A stretch of 64,000 nt of DNA, from the NCBI RefSeq assembly GCF_001185345.1, contig NZ_KQ236745.1, forward strand, positions 22,655 through 86,654, read 5' to 3'. This stretch comes from Dorea sp. D27. GTDB lineage: Bacteria; Bacillota; Clostridia; Lachnospirales; Lachnospiraceae. The position numbers were made by a program, and so were the translations under genes. Positions 6,259-13,791 of this stretch are shown one piece after another (position 1 is the first letter of the stretch; each line of letters begins with the position of its first letter). The notes beneath the pieces were generated by a model. The model was not told the DNA's origin. It ran no database searches and was given only the letters and a program-made list of their open reading frames with translations.

Positions 6259-7143
6259 TTGGACGTGGCAGAAAAAGAGACCGTGCAGATGCCGAAGATA
6301 GGATTGGTTTTGTCCGGTGGAATGCTGAAAGGGGCATATCAGGTAGGAGCCTTGAAAAACATCAGAGAAAGGTTCTCCGTGCCGGCGTTCCGTTATATCA
6401 GCGCAGCTTCGATAGGGGCCTTGAATTCTTATGCATTTCTCATGGACCGGCTTGATATGGCTGAGCAGTTGTGGCTGGAGAGTGCCGCCCACCACTCGGA
6501 TCTGACGAGGCTTGTAAAGAGCTCTTATATCGATCGGGTGATAGATGTGATATACAAGCCGGGAAACCTGCCGTCTGATTTTTACGTACCGCTGCTTAAT
6601 ATTGGCAGGCACAGCTTGGAATACCTGCTTATCAACAGCCTGGATAAGGACGATATCAGGCTGGGCCTTAAGGCGGGCGTATCCCTTCCGCCTTTTCAGC
6701 CTGGGATCAGGCTTCGGGGGGAGAGCTACTATGACGGAGCAATGGTTGATAATATTCCGGTCTCTCCTCTTATGGACAAGGATTTAGATTATATTATCTG
6801 CATCTACTTTGATAACAGAAATTACATATTTGAAAATCCGGAATTTGATAAAAAGATAATCAAACTTAACTTTTCGGATGACAGTTTTATAAAATCCTCG
6901 CTTTGGGCGGATGCCGGAGAGATACGGGAGATGATGCATATTGGTTACGAAAAGACGGATATGCTACTTGAGAAAGTATTCAGGAATGGAGTGGGTGATA
7001 CAAGTTATATCATCGAAAATAATACCTGGCTTAACAAAGCCTCTTCCGGGGATAAAACGAGGCTGAGCGGAGACGTTGTTGTAAACAGGCTCAATAAGGT
7101 GGCCAGGAAATTTGTGAAAATGAGGACGGTACAGACAGATTGA
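6259..7143 (+). CDS. patatin-like phospholipase family protein
   Basis: A protein of up to 294 residues with the patatin lipase fold. The oxyanion loop is SGGMLKGAYQVG (about 19-30); the nucleophile elbow reads AASIGALN (Ser about 55), with Ala where the GxSxG motif has its first Gly; the catalytic Asp is in DGAMVDNIP (about 160). The family hydrolyses acyl chains from membrane lipids. The start is uncertain: TTG 6259, GTG 6265 or ATG 6289 are all in frame and none has a strong ribosome site, suggesting coupling to the Imm-like gene that ends seven bases before. There is no signal peptide, so it acts from the cytoplasm. Patatins serve as membrane-attacking effectors in some anti-phage systems, but no nucleotide cyclase is nearby. 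Confidence 0.82.
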   Translation: MDVAEKETVQMPKIGLVLSGGMLKGAYQVGALKNIRERFSVPAFRYISAASIGALNSYAFLMDRLDMAEQLWLESAAHHSDLTRLVKSSYIDRVIDVIYKPGNLPSDFYVPLLNIGRHSLEYLLINSLDKDDIRLGLKAGVSLPPFQPGIRLRGESYYDGAMVDNIPVSPLMDKDLDYIICIYFDNRNYIFENPEFDKKIIKLNFSDDSFIKSSLWADAGEIREMMHIGYEKTDMLLEKVFRNGVGDTSYIIENNTWLNKASSGDKTRLSGDVVVNRLNKVARKFVKMRTVQTD

Positions 7144-7160
7144 AAGGGATGGATGCAAAG

Positions 7161-7637
7161 ATGAAGAGGATACTGGCAGTGATATTTGCCGCAAGTATTG
7201 TGCTAAGCGGCTGTAAAGCTATACAGGGGGAAAAGAATCTGTATGCGACACCGGAAGATACGGTGAAGCAGATTGAGTCGGCACTGAACGATATGGATGA
7301 GGAAGCGCTTTTAAACTGTTTTGATAAGAATGTACAGAAAGTGCTGTCAGGAGGGTCCAAAGTGATAAGTTCATTGACCGGCGTGGATACGGAAGGGATA
7401 TTTGAGATATTTGCCGGTCTGTATGGGATGTCTGAAAGTGAGATACGGTCCGCGGAGTATGAACTTGCCGTGACGGATGTGGCGTATGAAGGGGACAAAA
7501 ACTGCATCGCCTACATACACGGCAGAGCTGTCAACAGCTCAGGTGAATCAGCAGAAGGAGATTTTGAACTGCCCTTGAAGCTGCAGAAGGACGAGTGGAA
7601 GATTAAGGTCACTTTAAAAGATTTGGGGTTGGAGTAG
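7161..7637 (+). CDS. small lipoprotein
   Basis: A 158-residue secreted lipoprotein. The signal MKRILAVIFAASIVLSGC ends in an LSGC lipobox, so the Cys at about 18 would be lipidated on the outer membrane face. The mature part (TPEDTVKQIESALNDMDEEALLNCF onward) resembles the NTF2-like/DUF4878 type of small extracytoplasmic domain. ATG 7161 is chosen because it directly begins the signal peptide; TTG 7140 and ATG 7149 are in frame. It sits between the patatin and the second Imm-like gene with almost no spacing, so it is probably co-expressed. Confidence 0.75.
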   Translation: MKRILAVIFAASIVLSGCKAIQGEKNLYATPEDTVKQIESALNDMDEEALLNCFDKNVQKVLSGGSKVISSLTGVDTEGIFEIFAGLYGMSESEIRSAEYELAVTDVAYEGDKNCIAYIHGRAVNSSGESAEGDFELPLKLQKDEWKIKVTLKDLGLE

Positions 7638-7639
7638 AT

Positions 7640-7903
7640 ATGAGCGTTATCATCATTATATTATTACTGACGTATTTATTGCCAAGCATGATTGCTCTTT
7701 GTAAAAACCATCTGGAGTTAAAAGCAATAATCTGTGTAAATGTGTTTCTGGGGATTACGGGTATCGGGTGGATCGTATCCATAATCTGGGCCATATCTGA
7801 TTCCACGGTGCATTATTTAAAGAAGAATAGAGAAAAATTAGAAGCGGGCATGATTAGTCAAAAGGAATATGAGGAGAGATTAAAAAGAATCGAAAAAAAC
7901 TGA
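7640..7903 (+). CDS. superinfection immunity-like protein with SHOCT-like tail
   Basis: An 87-residue protein. Two membrane helices (about 2-20 and 30-50) carry the Imm_superinfect pattern: YLLPSMIAL, then NVFLGITGIGWIVSIIWAI. The polar tail from about 60 (REKLEAGMISQKEYEERLKRI) looks like a short C-terminal SHOCT-type oligomerisation motif. It begins two bases after the lipoprotein stop codon. It is a diverged paralogue of the 65-residue protein at 6055, so the cluster is bracketed by two relatives. Confidence 0.77.
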   Translation: MSVIIIILLLTYLLPSMIALCKNHLELKAIICVNVFLGITGIGWIVSIIWAISDSTVHYLKKNREKLEAGMISQKEYEERLKRIEKN

Positions 7904-7938
7904 TTTGTTTACATGAAACCATTCATACGGAACTAAAG

Positions 7939-7969
7939 AAGCCCCCTTGTGCTGTACACAAGAGGGCTT
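7939..7969 (-). terminator. intrinsic terminator of argG
   Basis: Arms at 7939-7951 and 7957-7969 with a 5-base loop. The single non-complementary position is a G-U wobble in the minus-strand transcript but a C-A mismatch in the plus-strand one, so the hairpin fits argG better; it may still act on both. Confidence 0.75.
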
Positions 7970-7974
7970 TCCTG

Positions 7975-9195
7975 CTATTTGCTATCGGTTTCCTGCATCT
8001 TCAACGCCCGCACTTTGAGTGGAAGGCCGAACAAGTTGATGAATCCTTCGGCATCATGGTGGTCATACAGCTCTCCAGTCGTGAAGCTCGCCAGTGATTC
8101 GCTGTACAGTGAATATGGGGAAGTGGTACCGGCTTTGATGATATTGCCCTTATACAGCTTGAACTTGACTTCTCCCGTGACATACTCCTGCGTGCTTTCG
8201 ATAAACGCCTGTACAGCCTCACGCAGAGGCGTGAACCATTTGCCTTCGTATACTATCTGGGACAGCTTGTTGCCCATTTCTTCCTTCGTCTCGTAAGTCG
8301 CACGGTCTAATACAAGTTCCTCAAGCTGCTGGTGCGCTTCGTAGAGGATGGTGCCTCCCGGCGTCTCATACACGCCTCGGGACTTCATGCCGACGACACG
8401 GTTCTCAACGATATCACAGATTCCGATGCCGTGCTTTCCGCCAAGCTCATTCAGCTTGCGTATGATATCAGATACCTTCATCGCTTCGCCATTGATACTC
8501 TTAGGTACGCCTTGTTCAAATGTCATAGTGACATACTCGCCTTCGTCAGGGGCTTTTTCCGGGGTAACTCCGAGCACGAGCAGATGTCCGTAATCCGGTT
8601 CGTTCGCAGGATCTTCCAGCTCCAGACCTTCATGGCTGATATGCCATATGTTGCGGTCGCGGCTGTAGCTCTGGCTTGCATCGAACGGTAGGTCGATGCC
8701 GTGCTGCTTGCAATATTCAATCTCGTCCTCACGGGATTCCATCGTCCATACATCGGTCATTCTCCATGGTGCAATAATCTTGATGTCAGGAGCAAGCGCT
8801 TTGATACCAAGTTCAAAACGGATCTGGTCATTTCCCTTGCCCGTCGCGCCGTGGCAGATTGCGGTGGCGCCTTCTTTCCTTGCGATGTCTACAAGCTTCT
8901 TGGCAATAGCGGGGCGTGCCATAGACGTGCCGAGCAGATATTTGTTCTCGTAAACGGCATGAGCCTGCACACAAGGCACTACATAATTGTCGCAGAAATC
9001 GTCCACTATATCTTCAATATATAATTTGGAAGCACCGGACAATTTCGCCCTCTCTTCCAGTCCGTCCAGCTCTTCACCCTGACCGCAGTCGACACAGCAG
9101 CAGATGACTTCATAGTCAAAATTTTCCTTAAGCCATGGGATGATGGCAGTAGTGTCCAGACCTCCTGAATATGCCAATACAACTTTTTCTTTCAT
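7975..9195 (-). CDS. argG: argininosuccinate synthase
   Basis: A 406-residue enzyme joining citrulline and aspartate with ATP to give argininosuccinate, the seventh step of arginine synthesis. The N-terminal PP-loop AYSGGLDTT (about 8-16) binds ATP, GATGKGNDQIRFE (about 115-127) is the second nucleotide/citrulline motif, and SQSYSRDRNIWH follows. The length is normal. The start is ATG 9195 with AGGAGGAATC upstream; the longer frame to 9303 runs through the promoter. argH is not in the window. The gene is divergent from proBA and has a promoter overlapped by an ArgR-box-like sequence. Confidence 0.96.
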   Translation of the reverse strand: MKEKVVLAYSGGLDTTAIIPWLKENFDYEVICCCVDCGQGEELDGLEERAKLSGASKLYIEDIVDDFCDNYVVPCVQAHAVYENKYLLGTSMARPAIAKKLVDIARKEGATAICHGATGKGNDQIRFELGIKALAPDIKIIAPWRMTDVWTMESREDEIEYCKQHGIDLPFDASQSYSRDRNIWHISHEGLELEDPANEPDYGHLLVLGVTPEKAPDEGEYVTMTFEQGVPKSINGEAMKVSDIIRKLNELGGKHGIGICDIVENRVVGMKSRGVYETPGGTILYEAHQQLEELVLDRATYETKEEMGNKLSQIVYEGKWFTPLREAVQAFIESTQEYVTGEVKFKLYKGNIIKAGTTSPYSLYSESLASFTTGELYDHHDAEGFINLFGLPLKVRALKMQETDSK

Positions 9196-9274
9196 GATAT
9201 GATTCCTCCTGATATGTAATATTTGTATATGTTTTAATTTTTCTATAATATAAGCAATCTCGTTTGCAAGGACT

Positions 9275-9303
9275 ACTATACACCATATTTTATAAATATG
9301 CAA
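9275..9303 (-). promoter_or_regulatory. argG promoter with ArgR-box-like sequence
   Basis: On the minus strand TTGCAT (9303-9298), a 17-base spacer and TATAGT (9280-9275). The CTTGCATATTTATAAA stretch over the -35 resembles half of an ARG box and matches the start of the dyad over the argC promoter (12044-12081), suggesting a shared ArgR-type repressor. Confidence 0.65.
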
Positions 9304-9403
9304 GAAAAATTGGAAATAAAGTTAAAAAATGTATAATATTCATATATGATGTATAAAACGGCCCTTATATACACAGAATATGAATGATTAATAAAAGTCA
9401 TGC

Positions 9404-9431
9404 TTGACAAATATTCCGAATCATGTAAAAT
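9404..9431 (+). promoter_or_regulatory. promoter of the proBA leader
   Basis: TTGACA (9404-9409), a 16-base spacer and TAAAAT (9426-9431), followed by an A/T-rich 5' region and a leader ORF at 9487. A second weaker candidate lies at 9310-9337 (TTGGAA-N16-TATAAT). Confidence 0.65.
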
Positions 9432-9486
9432 AATTAAAAAATAAGATACTATAAAATGAATTGTAATACAACAAGGAGCAGTTGTT

Positions 9487-9612
9487 ATGAAAAGTTTATA
9501 CACCATGTATCACAGCGATATCATAAATAACGTAAACTCTCCTCTGCTTTCTGCAAGCAGTGTTGTTTTTGTGCCGTGCTGCCCGTATCCCCTCGGGGTA
9601 TTTCACGCATAA
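9487..9612 (+). CDS. candidate leader peptide upstream of proBA
   Basis: A 41-codon ORF with a good ribosome site (AAGGAG, eight bases before ATG 9487). The translation starts MKSLYTMYHSD and ends with VPCCPYPLGVFHA. Four Pro codons lie in its second half (9541, 9574, 9583, 9589), three of them within six codons. An intrinsic terminator (9695-9743) separates it from proB. CTGCCCG inside the Cys-Cys-Pro codons (9579-9585) can pair with CGGGAACAG in the 5' arm of that terminator, a possible antiterminator. This is the layout of ribosome-mediated attenuation by proline supply, a role inferred from layout. A T-box motif was not seen. Confidence 0.55.
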   Translation: MKSLYTMYHSDIINNVNSPLLSASSVVFVPCCPYPLGVFHA

Positions 9613-9694
9613 AATTCAATACTGTGTAATGTAGGAAGGATATAGTTACTTGAATGCCCTTATATTCAATCAGGCGTTTTTTGGCTGAGGATGT

Positions 9695-9743
9695 GCGGGA
9701 ACAGAAGCGTAGCGATATGCTTTTGTTCCCGCTTATTTTTTTG
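9695..9743 (+). terminator. attenuator-like terminator before proB
   Basis: GCGGGAACAGAAGC (9695-9708) pairs with GCTTTTGTTCCCGC (9719-9732), 14 bp with one G-U pair, followed by TTATTTTTTT. It ends 24 bases before the proB start and within the proB transcript, so readthrough must be regulated or partial. Confidence 0.85.
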
Positions 9744-9767
9744 AATGGAGAATGGAGAGTGGAAAAA

Positions 9768-10775
9768 ATGGATTTCAGACAGGCTTTAAAAGAGAAAAAG
9801 AAAATTGTAATTAAGATAGGAACTTCTACGATAACATATCCAGAGACCGGCAGCATCAATCTGGATAAGCTGGAGAAGTTTGTGAGAATACTGATTAATC
9901 TGCGCAACAAAGGAAAAGAGGTTATCGTCGTGTCATCCGGCGCTGTGGGAATCGGCAGGAACGTGCTCGGGTACACGAGCAGGCCGAAGGAAAAAGATGT
10001 CCGGCAGGCATGCGCGGCAGTCGGACAGGGCAGACTGATGATGATGTATGAGAAGCTGTTTGCGGAATACAGCCAGCTGACCGCCCAGGTGCTGCTGACG
10101 AAAGAATCTATTACAAATGAAGCGTGCGCGGCGAATGCCAGGAATACGTTTGACCGGCTGGCAGCCATGCATGTGGTACCAATAGTAAATGAGAACGATG
10201 CCATATCGGTAGACGAAGAACTATACGGCAACTTTGGCGATAACGATACGATGGCCGCACATGTAGCGTCGCTCGTCGGGGCAGATCTGCTTATACTGAT
10301 GTCAGATATAGAAGGGCTGTATACGGATGATCCGAAGCTGAACCCTGGCGCGAGATTCGTGCACACGGTCGGCAGGATAGACAGTGAACTTGAAAGGATG
10401 GGAAAAGGTGCAGATACATCCGTGGGGACCGGAGGGATGGCTACGAAGATTGAGGCCGGGAAGATAGCGACAGATGCGGGTGTGGATATGGTCATCGCAA
10501 ATGGAGACAATATTTATACTATCAATGATATCATGGCCGGAAAGAAGATCGGTACGCTGTTTCTTTCCAGGGGCAGCGGATATACCGGTGGAAACGAGCT
10601 GGCACCGGAGAGGGAGCAGTACCGCAGGCAGGCGAAACGTATGAAAAAAGAAGCAGCCAGAAAAGAAGCGGTGAGAAGAGACATTTCAGAGAAAGTTACT
10701 TCAGATGCAGGCAAGTCGATTAGTCAGGTTAAAGTGGGAGGACAATATTATGGATTACGTGCGGGAAATTGGTAG
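9768..10775 (+). CDS. proB: glutamate 5-kinase
   Basis: A 335-residue amino-acid kinase that phosphorylates glutamate with ATP, the first step of proline synthesis. Motifs are the N-terminal [20 protein letters not shown] (about 57-65), the glutamate-site [10 protein letters not shown] (about 141), [13 protein letters not shown] and [12 protein letters not shown] (about 220). The C-terminal PUA domain of the enterobacterial enzyme is absent and replaced by a short basic tail, as in many Firmicutes. The start is ATG 9768 after GGAGAG; the frame back to 9654 runs through the attenuator. Its end overlaps proA by 26 bases. Confidence 0.94.
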   Translation: MDFRQALKEKKKIVIKIGTSTITYPETGSINLDKLEKFVRILINLRNKGKEVIVVSSGAVGIGRNVLGYTSRPKEKDVRQACAAVGQGRLMMMYEKLFAEYSQLTAQVLLTKESITNEACAANARNTFDRLAAMHVVPIVNENDAISVDEELYGNFGDNDTMAAHVASLVGADLLILMSDIEGLYTDDPKLNPGARFVHTVGRIDSELERMGKGADTSVGTGGMATKIEAGKIATDAGVDMVIANGDNIYTINDIMAGKKIGTLFLSRGSGYTGGNELAPEREQYRRQAKRMKKEAARKEAVRRDISEKVTSDAGKSISQVKVGGQYYGLRAGNW

Positions 10776-11997
10776 GAAATCAAAGGAAGCATCGAAAAGG
10801 GTGCAGTTTCTGGGTCAGAAGGAAAAAAACGAAGGGCTGAATTCTGTGGCGAGAGAGCTCAGGCAGCAGATGGGATATCTGCTTGTGGAAAACGATAAGG
10901 ATGTTAAGAACGCCAGAGCAGCGGGGATGAAGCCGGCCCTGATAGACCGTCTGCTGCTTACAAGCCAGAGAATCCAGGCTATGGCAGAAGGGCTTGAGCA
11001 GATAGCGATGCTGGAGGATCCGGTAGGGGAGATGGAAAGCGTGAAGGTACGGCCGAACGGGCTTCAGATTGGACGGCGCAGGGTGCCGCTCGGCGTTGTG
11101 GGAATCATATACGAGTCACGTCCGAATGTGACGGCAGATGCATTCGGCCTCTGCTTCAAAACGGGGAATGCGGCAATTCTGCGCGGGGGGTCTGATGCTG
11201 TCAACTCAAACAAGGCAATTGTAAAGGTGATACGGGACGGCCTGGCAAAAGAGAAGCTGCCGTCAGACGCTGTTCTGATGGTGGAGGATACGGACCGGGC
11301 CGCGGTCGCTGAAATGATGAAGATGAAAGAGTATATCGACGTGCTTATACCAAGAGGCGGAGCCGGACTTATTGCCAACGTGGTAGAAAACAGCGCGGTT
11401 CCTGTCATCGAGACCGGGACGGGAAACTGCCACATCTATGTAGACGAGTCGGCCGATATCAAAATGGCGGTGGATATCATCGAAAATGCCAAGACGCAGC
11501 GCCTCGGCGTGTGCAATGCCTGCGAGTCTCTCGTCGTGCATTCTGGTATAGCCGGCAAGGCTGTACCACTTATATATGAAAGGCTTCATCAGAAGCAGGT
11601 GGAAGTACGGGGAGATGAACGGGCGGCTTCGATACAGGACGGAATCGGACCTGCGTCTGAAGAAGACTGGGGAACAGAATACCTGGACACTATCCTCTCG
11701 CTCAAGACGGTTGATACCATAGAAGAAGCGATAGACCATATTAATAAATATAATACAGGCCATTCAGAAGCTATCATAACAAGCAATTATGACAATGCGT
11801 TGAAATTCCATAATGAGATAGACGCGGCGGCCGTCTATGTAAATGCCTCCACGAGATTTACCGACGGGCATGAATTTGGGTTTGGCGCTGAAATCGGCAT
11901 CAGTACCCAAAAGCTGCACGCCAGAGGACCGATGGGACTTGAGGCGCTCACGACAGTAAAGTATGTTATATTCGGCAACGGACAGACACGCCCTTAG
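10750..11997 (+). CDS. proA: gamma-glutamyl phosphate reductase
   Basis: A 415-residue aldehyde-dehydrogenase-superfamily enzyme reducing glutamyl-5-phosphate with NADPH to glutamate semialdehyde, the second step of proline synthesis. The catalytic Cys lies in [12 protein letters not shown] (about 257). Others are the phosphate-binding IPRGGAGLI and the C-terminal [18 protein letters not shown] and [12 protein letters not shown] typical of ProA. GGAGG eight bases before ATG 10750 lies inside the proB coding end, so the two are translationally coupled. proC is not in the window. Confidence 0.95.
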   Translation: MDYVREIGRKSKEASKRVQFLGQKEKNEGLNSVARELRQQMGYLLVENDKDVKNARAAGMKPALIDRLLLTSQRIQAMAEGLEQIAMLEDPVGEMESVKVRPNGLQIGRRRVPLGVVGIIYESRPNVTADAFGLCFKTGNAAILRGGSDAVNSNKAIVKVIRDGLAKEKLPSDAVLMVEDTDRAAVAEMMKMKEYIDVLIPRGGAGLIANVVENSAVPVIETGTGNCHIYVDESADIKMAVDIIENAKTQRLGVCNACESLVVHSGIAGKAVPLIYERLHQKQVEVRGDERAASIQDGIGPASEEDWGTEYLDTILSLKTVDTIEEAIDHINKYNTGHSEAIITSNYDNALKFHNEIDAAAVYVNASTRFTDGHEFGFGAEIGISTQKLHARGPMGLEALTTVKYVIFGNGQTRP

Positions 11998-12043
11998 CTG
12001 AATGAATATGAATGCGAATAAATAAGAAAAAGATGGAAAAAGG

Positions 12044-12081
12044 CTTGCATATTATACATTTGTGTTGTATAATTATGCAAG
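12044..12081 (+). promoter_or_regulatory. argC operon promoter with ArgR-like dyad
   Basis: TTGCAT (12045-12050), a 17-base spacer and TATAAT (12068-12073). The promoter is enclosed by the inverted arms CTTGCATA (12044-12051) and TATGCAAG (12074-12081); TGTATAATTATGCA within it matches the ARG-box pattern TGAATwwwwATTCA at most positions. An ArgR-type repressor bound here would cover -35 and -10. The same dyad may also help end the proA transcript. Confidence 0.65.
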
Positions 12082-12093
12082 TCCTTTAAGTTC

Positions 12094-12188
12094 AAATGCA
12101 ATTGGGGACGGAGGTTTTTTCAAAAACCTCCGTCCCAAAATAAAATCATCATGTCCCCAACTGGACATTTACGATTTTTTAGTATACT
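12094..12188. repeat. second GGGGACGG-type palindromic repeat
   Basis: GGGACGGAGGTTTTT (12105-12119) and AAAAACCTCCGTCCC (12122-12136) are perfect arms with a two-base centre. An alternative outer pairing exists: TTGGGGAC (12102-12109) with GTCCCCAA (12153-12160). It shares the core and the downstream ATTTACGA, T-run and GTATACT with the copy at 1-103. It lies between the argC promoter and start codon, so it is transcribed in the arg leader. Confidence 0.75.
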
Positions 12189-12264
12189 ATTTACTGGTAC
12201 CGGAGTATAAAAATACATTGATGCGCCTGGCGCGGAGTGGTTATATAAGGAGGATGCAGAACGT

Positions 12265-13305
12265 ATGGTTAAGGTTGGAATTATCGGTGCCACCGGGTAT
12301 GCCGGGGGCGAATTGGTGAGAATCTTGTCGGGGCATAAAGAGGCAGAGATAGTGTGGTATGGCTCGAGAAGTTACATAGACGAGAAATATGCGGATATAT
12401 ACAGGAACATGTTCGAAATCGTGGAAGATTCCTGTCTGGACGACAATATAGAGGAGCTGGCAAAGAAGGCGGATGTAATCTTCACAGCTACGCCTCAGGG
12501 CTTCTGTGCTTCTGTCGTCAAGGAAGGGATATTGGAAAATACAAAGATTATAGACTTGAGCGCGGACTTCCGAATCAAGGATGTGCCGACTTACGAAAAG
12601 TGGTACGGGATAGAGCACAAGAGTCCTCAGTTTATAGAGGAAGCGGTGTACGGCCTGTGCGAAGTGAACCGGGAGGCCGTGAGGAATGCAAGGCTCGTGG
12701 CAAATCCGGGCTGCTATCCGACCTGCTCGTTCTTGTCCATCTATCCGCTGGCAAAGGAAGGCATGATACATATGGATACGGTAATCATAGACGCCAAGTC
12801 CGGGACGTCAGGCGCAGGGCGGGGGGCAAAGGTCGGCAACCTGTACTGCGAGGTAAATGAAAATATAAAAGCATACGGTGTGGCTGGCCACAGGCATACC
12901 CCGGAGATTGAAGAGCAGCTCGGGCTTGCATCCGGGGAGCAGGTTCTTCTGAACTTCACCCCTCATCTTGTGCCCATGAACAGGGGGATACTCGTTACCG
13001 CATACGCATCCCTCAAGGGGAAGGCCGCTTACGAAGAAGTCAGGGCAGTATATGAGAAATACTACGGCAGCGAGAGGTTCGTCCGCGTGCTTGACACGGA
13101 TATATGTCCCGAGACGAGATGGGTGGAAGGCAGCAATTATGTAGACGTGAACTTCAAGATAGATGAGAGGACAGGGCGTATCATCATGATGGGAGCTATG
13201 GATAATCTCGTCAAAGGCGCCGCAGGGCAGGCCGTGCAGAATATGAACCTGATGTTCGGACTTCCCGAGGACGAGGGGCTTGCCTTCGTCCCGCTGTTCC
13301 CATAA
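12265..13305 (+). CDS. argC: N-acetyl-gamma-glutamyl-phosphate reductase
   Basis: A 346-residue NADPH-dependent reductase converting N-acetylglutamyl phosphate to the semialdehyde. The N-terminal Rossmann motif is GIIGATGYAGGELVR (about 5-19), the catalytic Cys is in NPGCYPT (about 150) and the late His is in GHRHTPEIEEQL (about 209). This is the standard length. AAGGAGG lies before ATG 12265. It is the first gene of an arg operon with a GNAT gene, argJ, argB and argD following closely. Confidence 0.96.
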   Translation: MVKVGIIGATGYAGGELVRILSGHKEAEIVWYGSRSYIDEKYADIYRNMFEIVEDSCLDDNIEELAKKADVIFTATPQGFCASVVKEGILENTKIIDLSADFRIKDVPTYEKWYGIEHKSPQFIEEAVYGLCEVNREAVRNARLVANPGCYPTCSFLSIYPLAKEGMIHMDTVIIDAKSGTSGAGRGAKVGNLYCEVNENIKAYGVAGHRHTPEIEEQLGLASGEQVLLNFTPHLVPMNRGILVTAYASLKGKAAYEEVRAVYEKYYGSERFVRVLDTDICPETRWVEGSNYVDVNFKIDERTGRIIMMGAMDNLVKGAAGQAVQNMNLMFGLPEDEGLAFVPLFP

Positions 13306-13325
13306 GGATATGAAAGAGGTAAGAT

Positions 13326-13772
13326 ATGGTTAGGATAATGACAATTGAGGATTATGACGGCGTCTATGCTCTCTGGACGAAGATCCGCGGATTCGGACTG
13401 CGGAGCGTGGATGATTCCAGAGAGGGCGTGGAACGTTTCCTGAAAAGAAATCCTACGACAAGCGTCGTAGCTGTGGAGGACGGCAAAGTGGTCGGAAGCA
13501 TCCTGTGCGGACACGACGGACGGCGTGGATGCCTGTACCACGTCTGCGTGGATGAAGACTACAGGCGCCGCGGCATCGGCAGGGCCATGGTAGGCATGGC
13601 GATGGAAGCATTAAAAAAGGAAGAAGTCAGCAAAGTATCTCTCATAGCGTTTACGAAGAATGATATCGGAAATGCGTTCTGGAACACAATCGGTTGGACG
13701 AGGCGTCTGGACCTTAACTATTATGACTTCATATTAAACGAAAAAAATATCACTGCATTCATCGGGCAGTAG
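13326..13772 (+). CDS. GNAT acetyltransferase in the arg operon (YpeA-like)
   Basis: A 148-residue GNAT-fold protein. The acetyl-CoA pyrophosphate loop reads DEDYRRRGIGRAMVG (about 78-92), preceded by the strand GCLYHVCV and followed by NDIGNAFWNTIGW. The pattern with an N-terminal ALW segment and VVGSILCGHDGRRG resembles YpeA, an acetyltransferase of unknown substrate. It lies 20 bases after argC and 19 before argJ, so it is certainly co-transcribed. An N-acetylglutamate synthase role is tempting, but ArgJ can already supply acetylglutamate, so this is only a hypothesis. Confidence 0.8.
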   Translation: MVRIMTIEDYDGVYALWTKIRGFGLRSVDDSREGVERFLKRNPTTSVVAVEDGKVVGSILCGHDGRRGCLYHVCVDEDYRRRGIGRAMVGMAMEALKKEEVSKVSLIAFTKNDIGNAFWNTIGWTRRLDLNYYDFILNEKNITAFIGQ

Positions 13773-13791
13773 CATGAAGGAGGAAACAAAT

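Noticed and set aside
9487-9767. T-box riboswitch before proBA
   Set aside because: No GGGTGG...ACCGCG antiterminator motif was found by eye; a computed search would settle it.
12062-12319. 85-codon + frame across the arg leader
   Set aside because: It spans the promoter and palindromic repeat and overlaps the argC start; no ribosome site or homology is visible.
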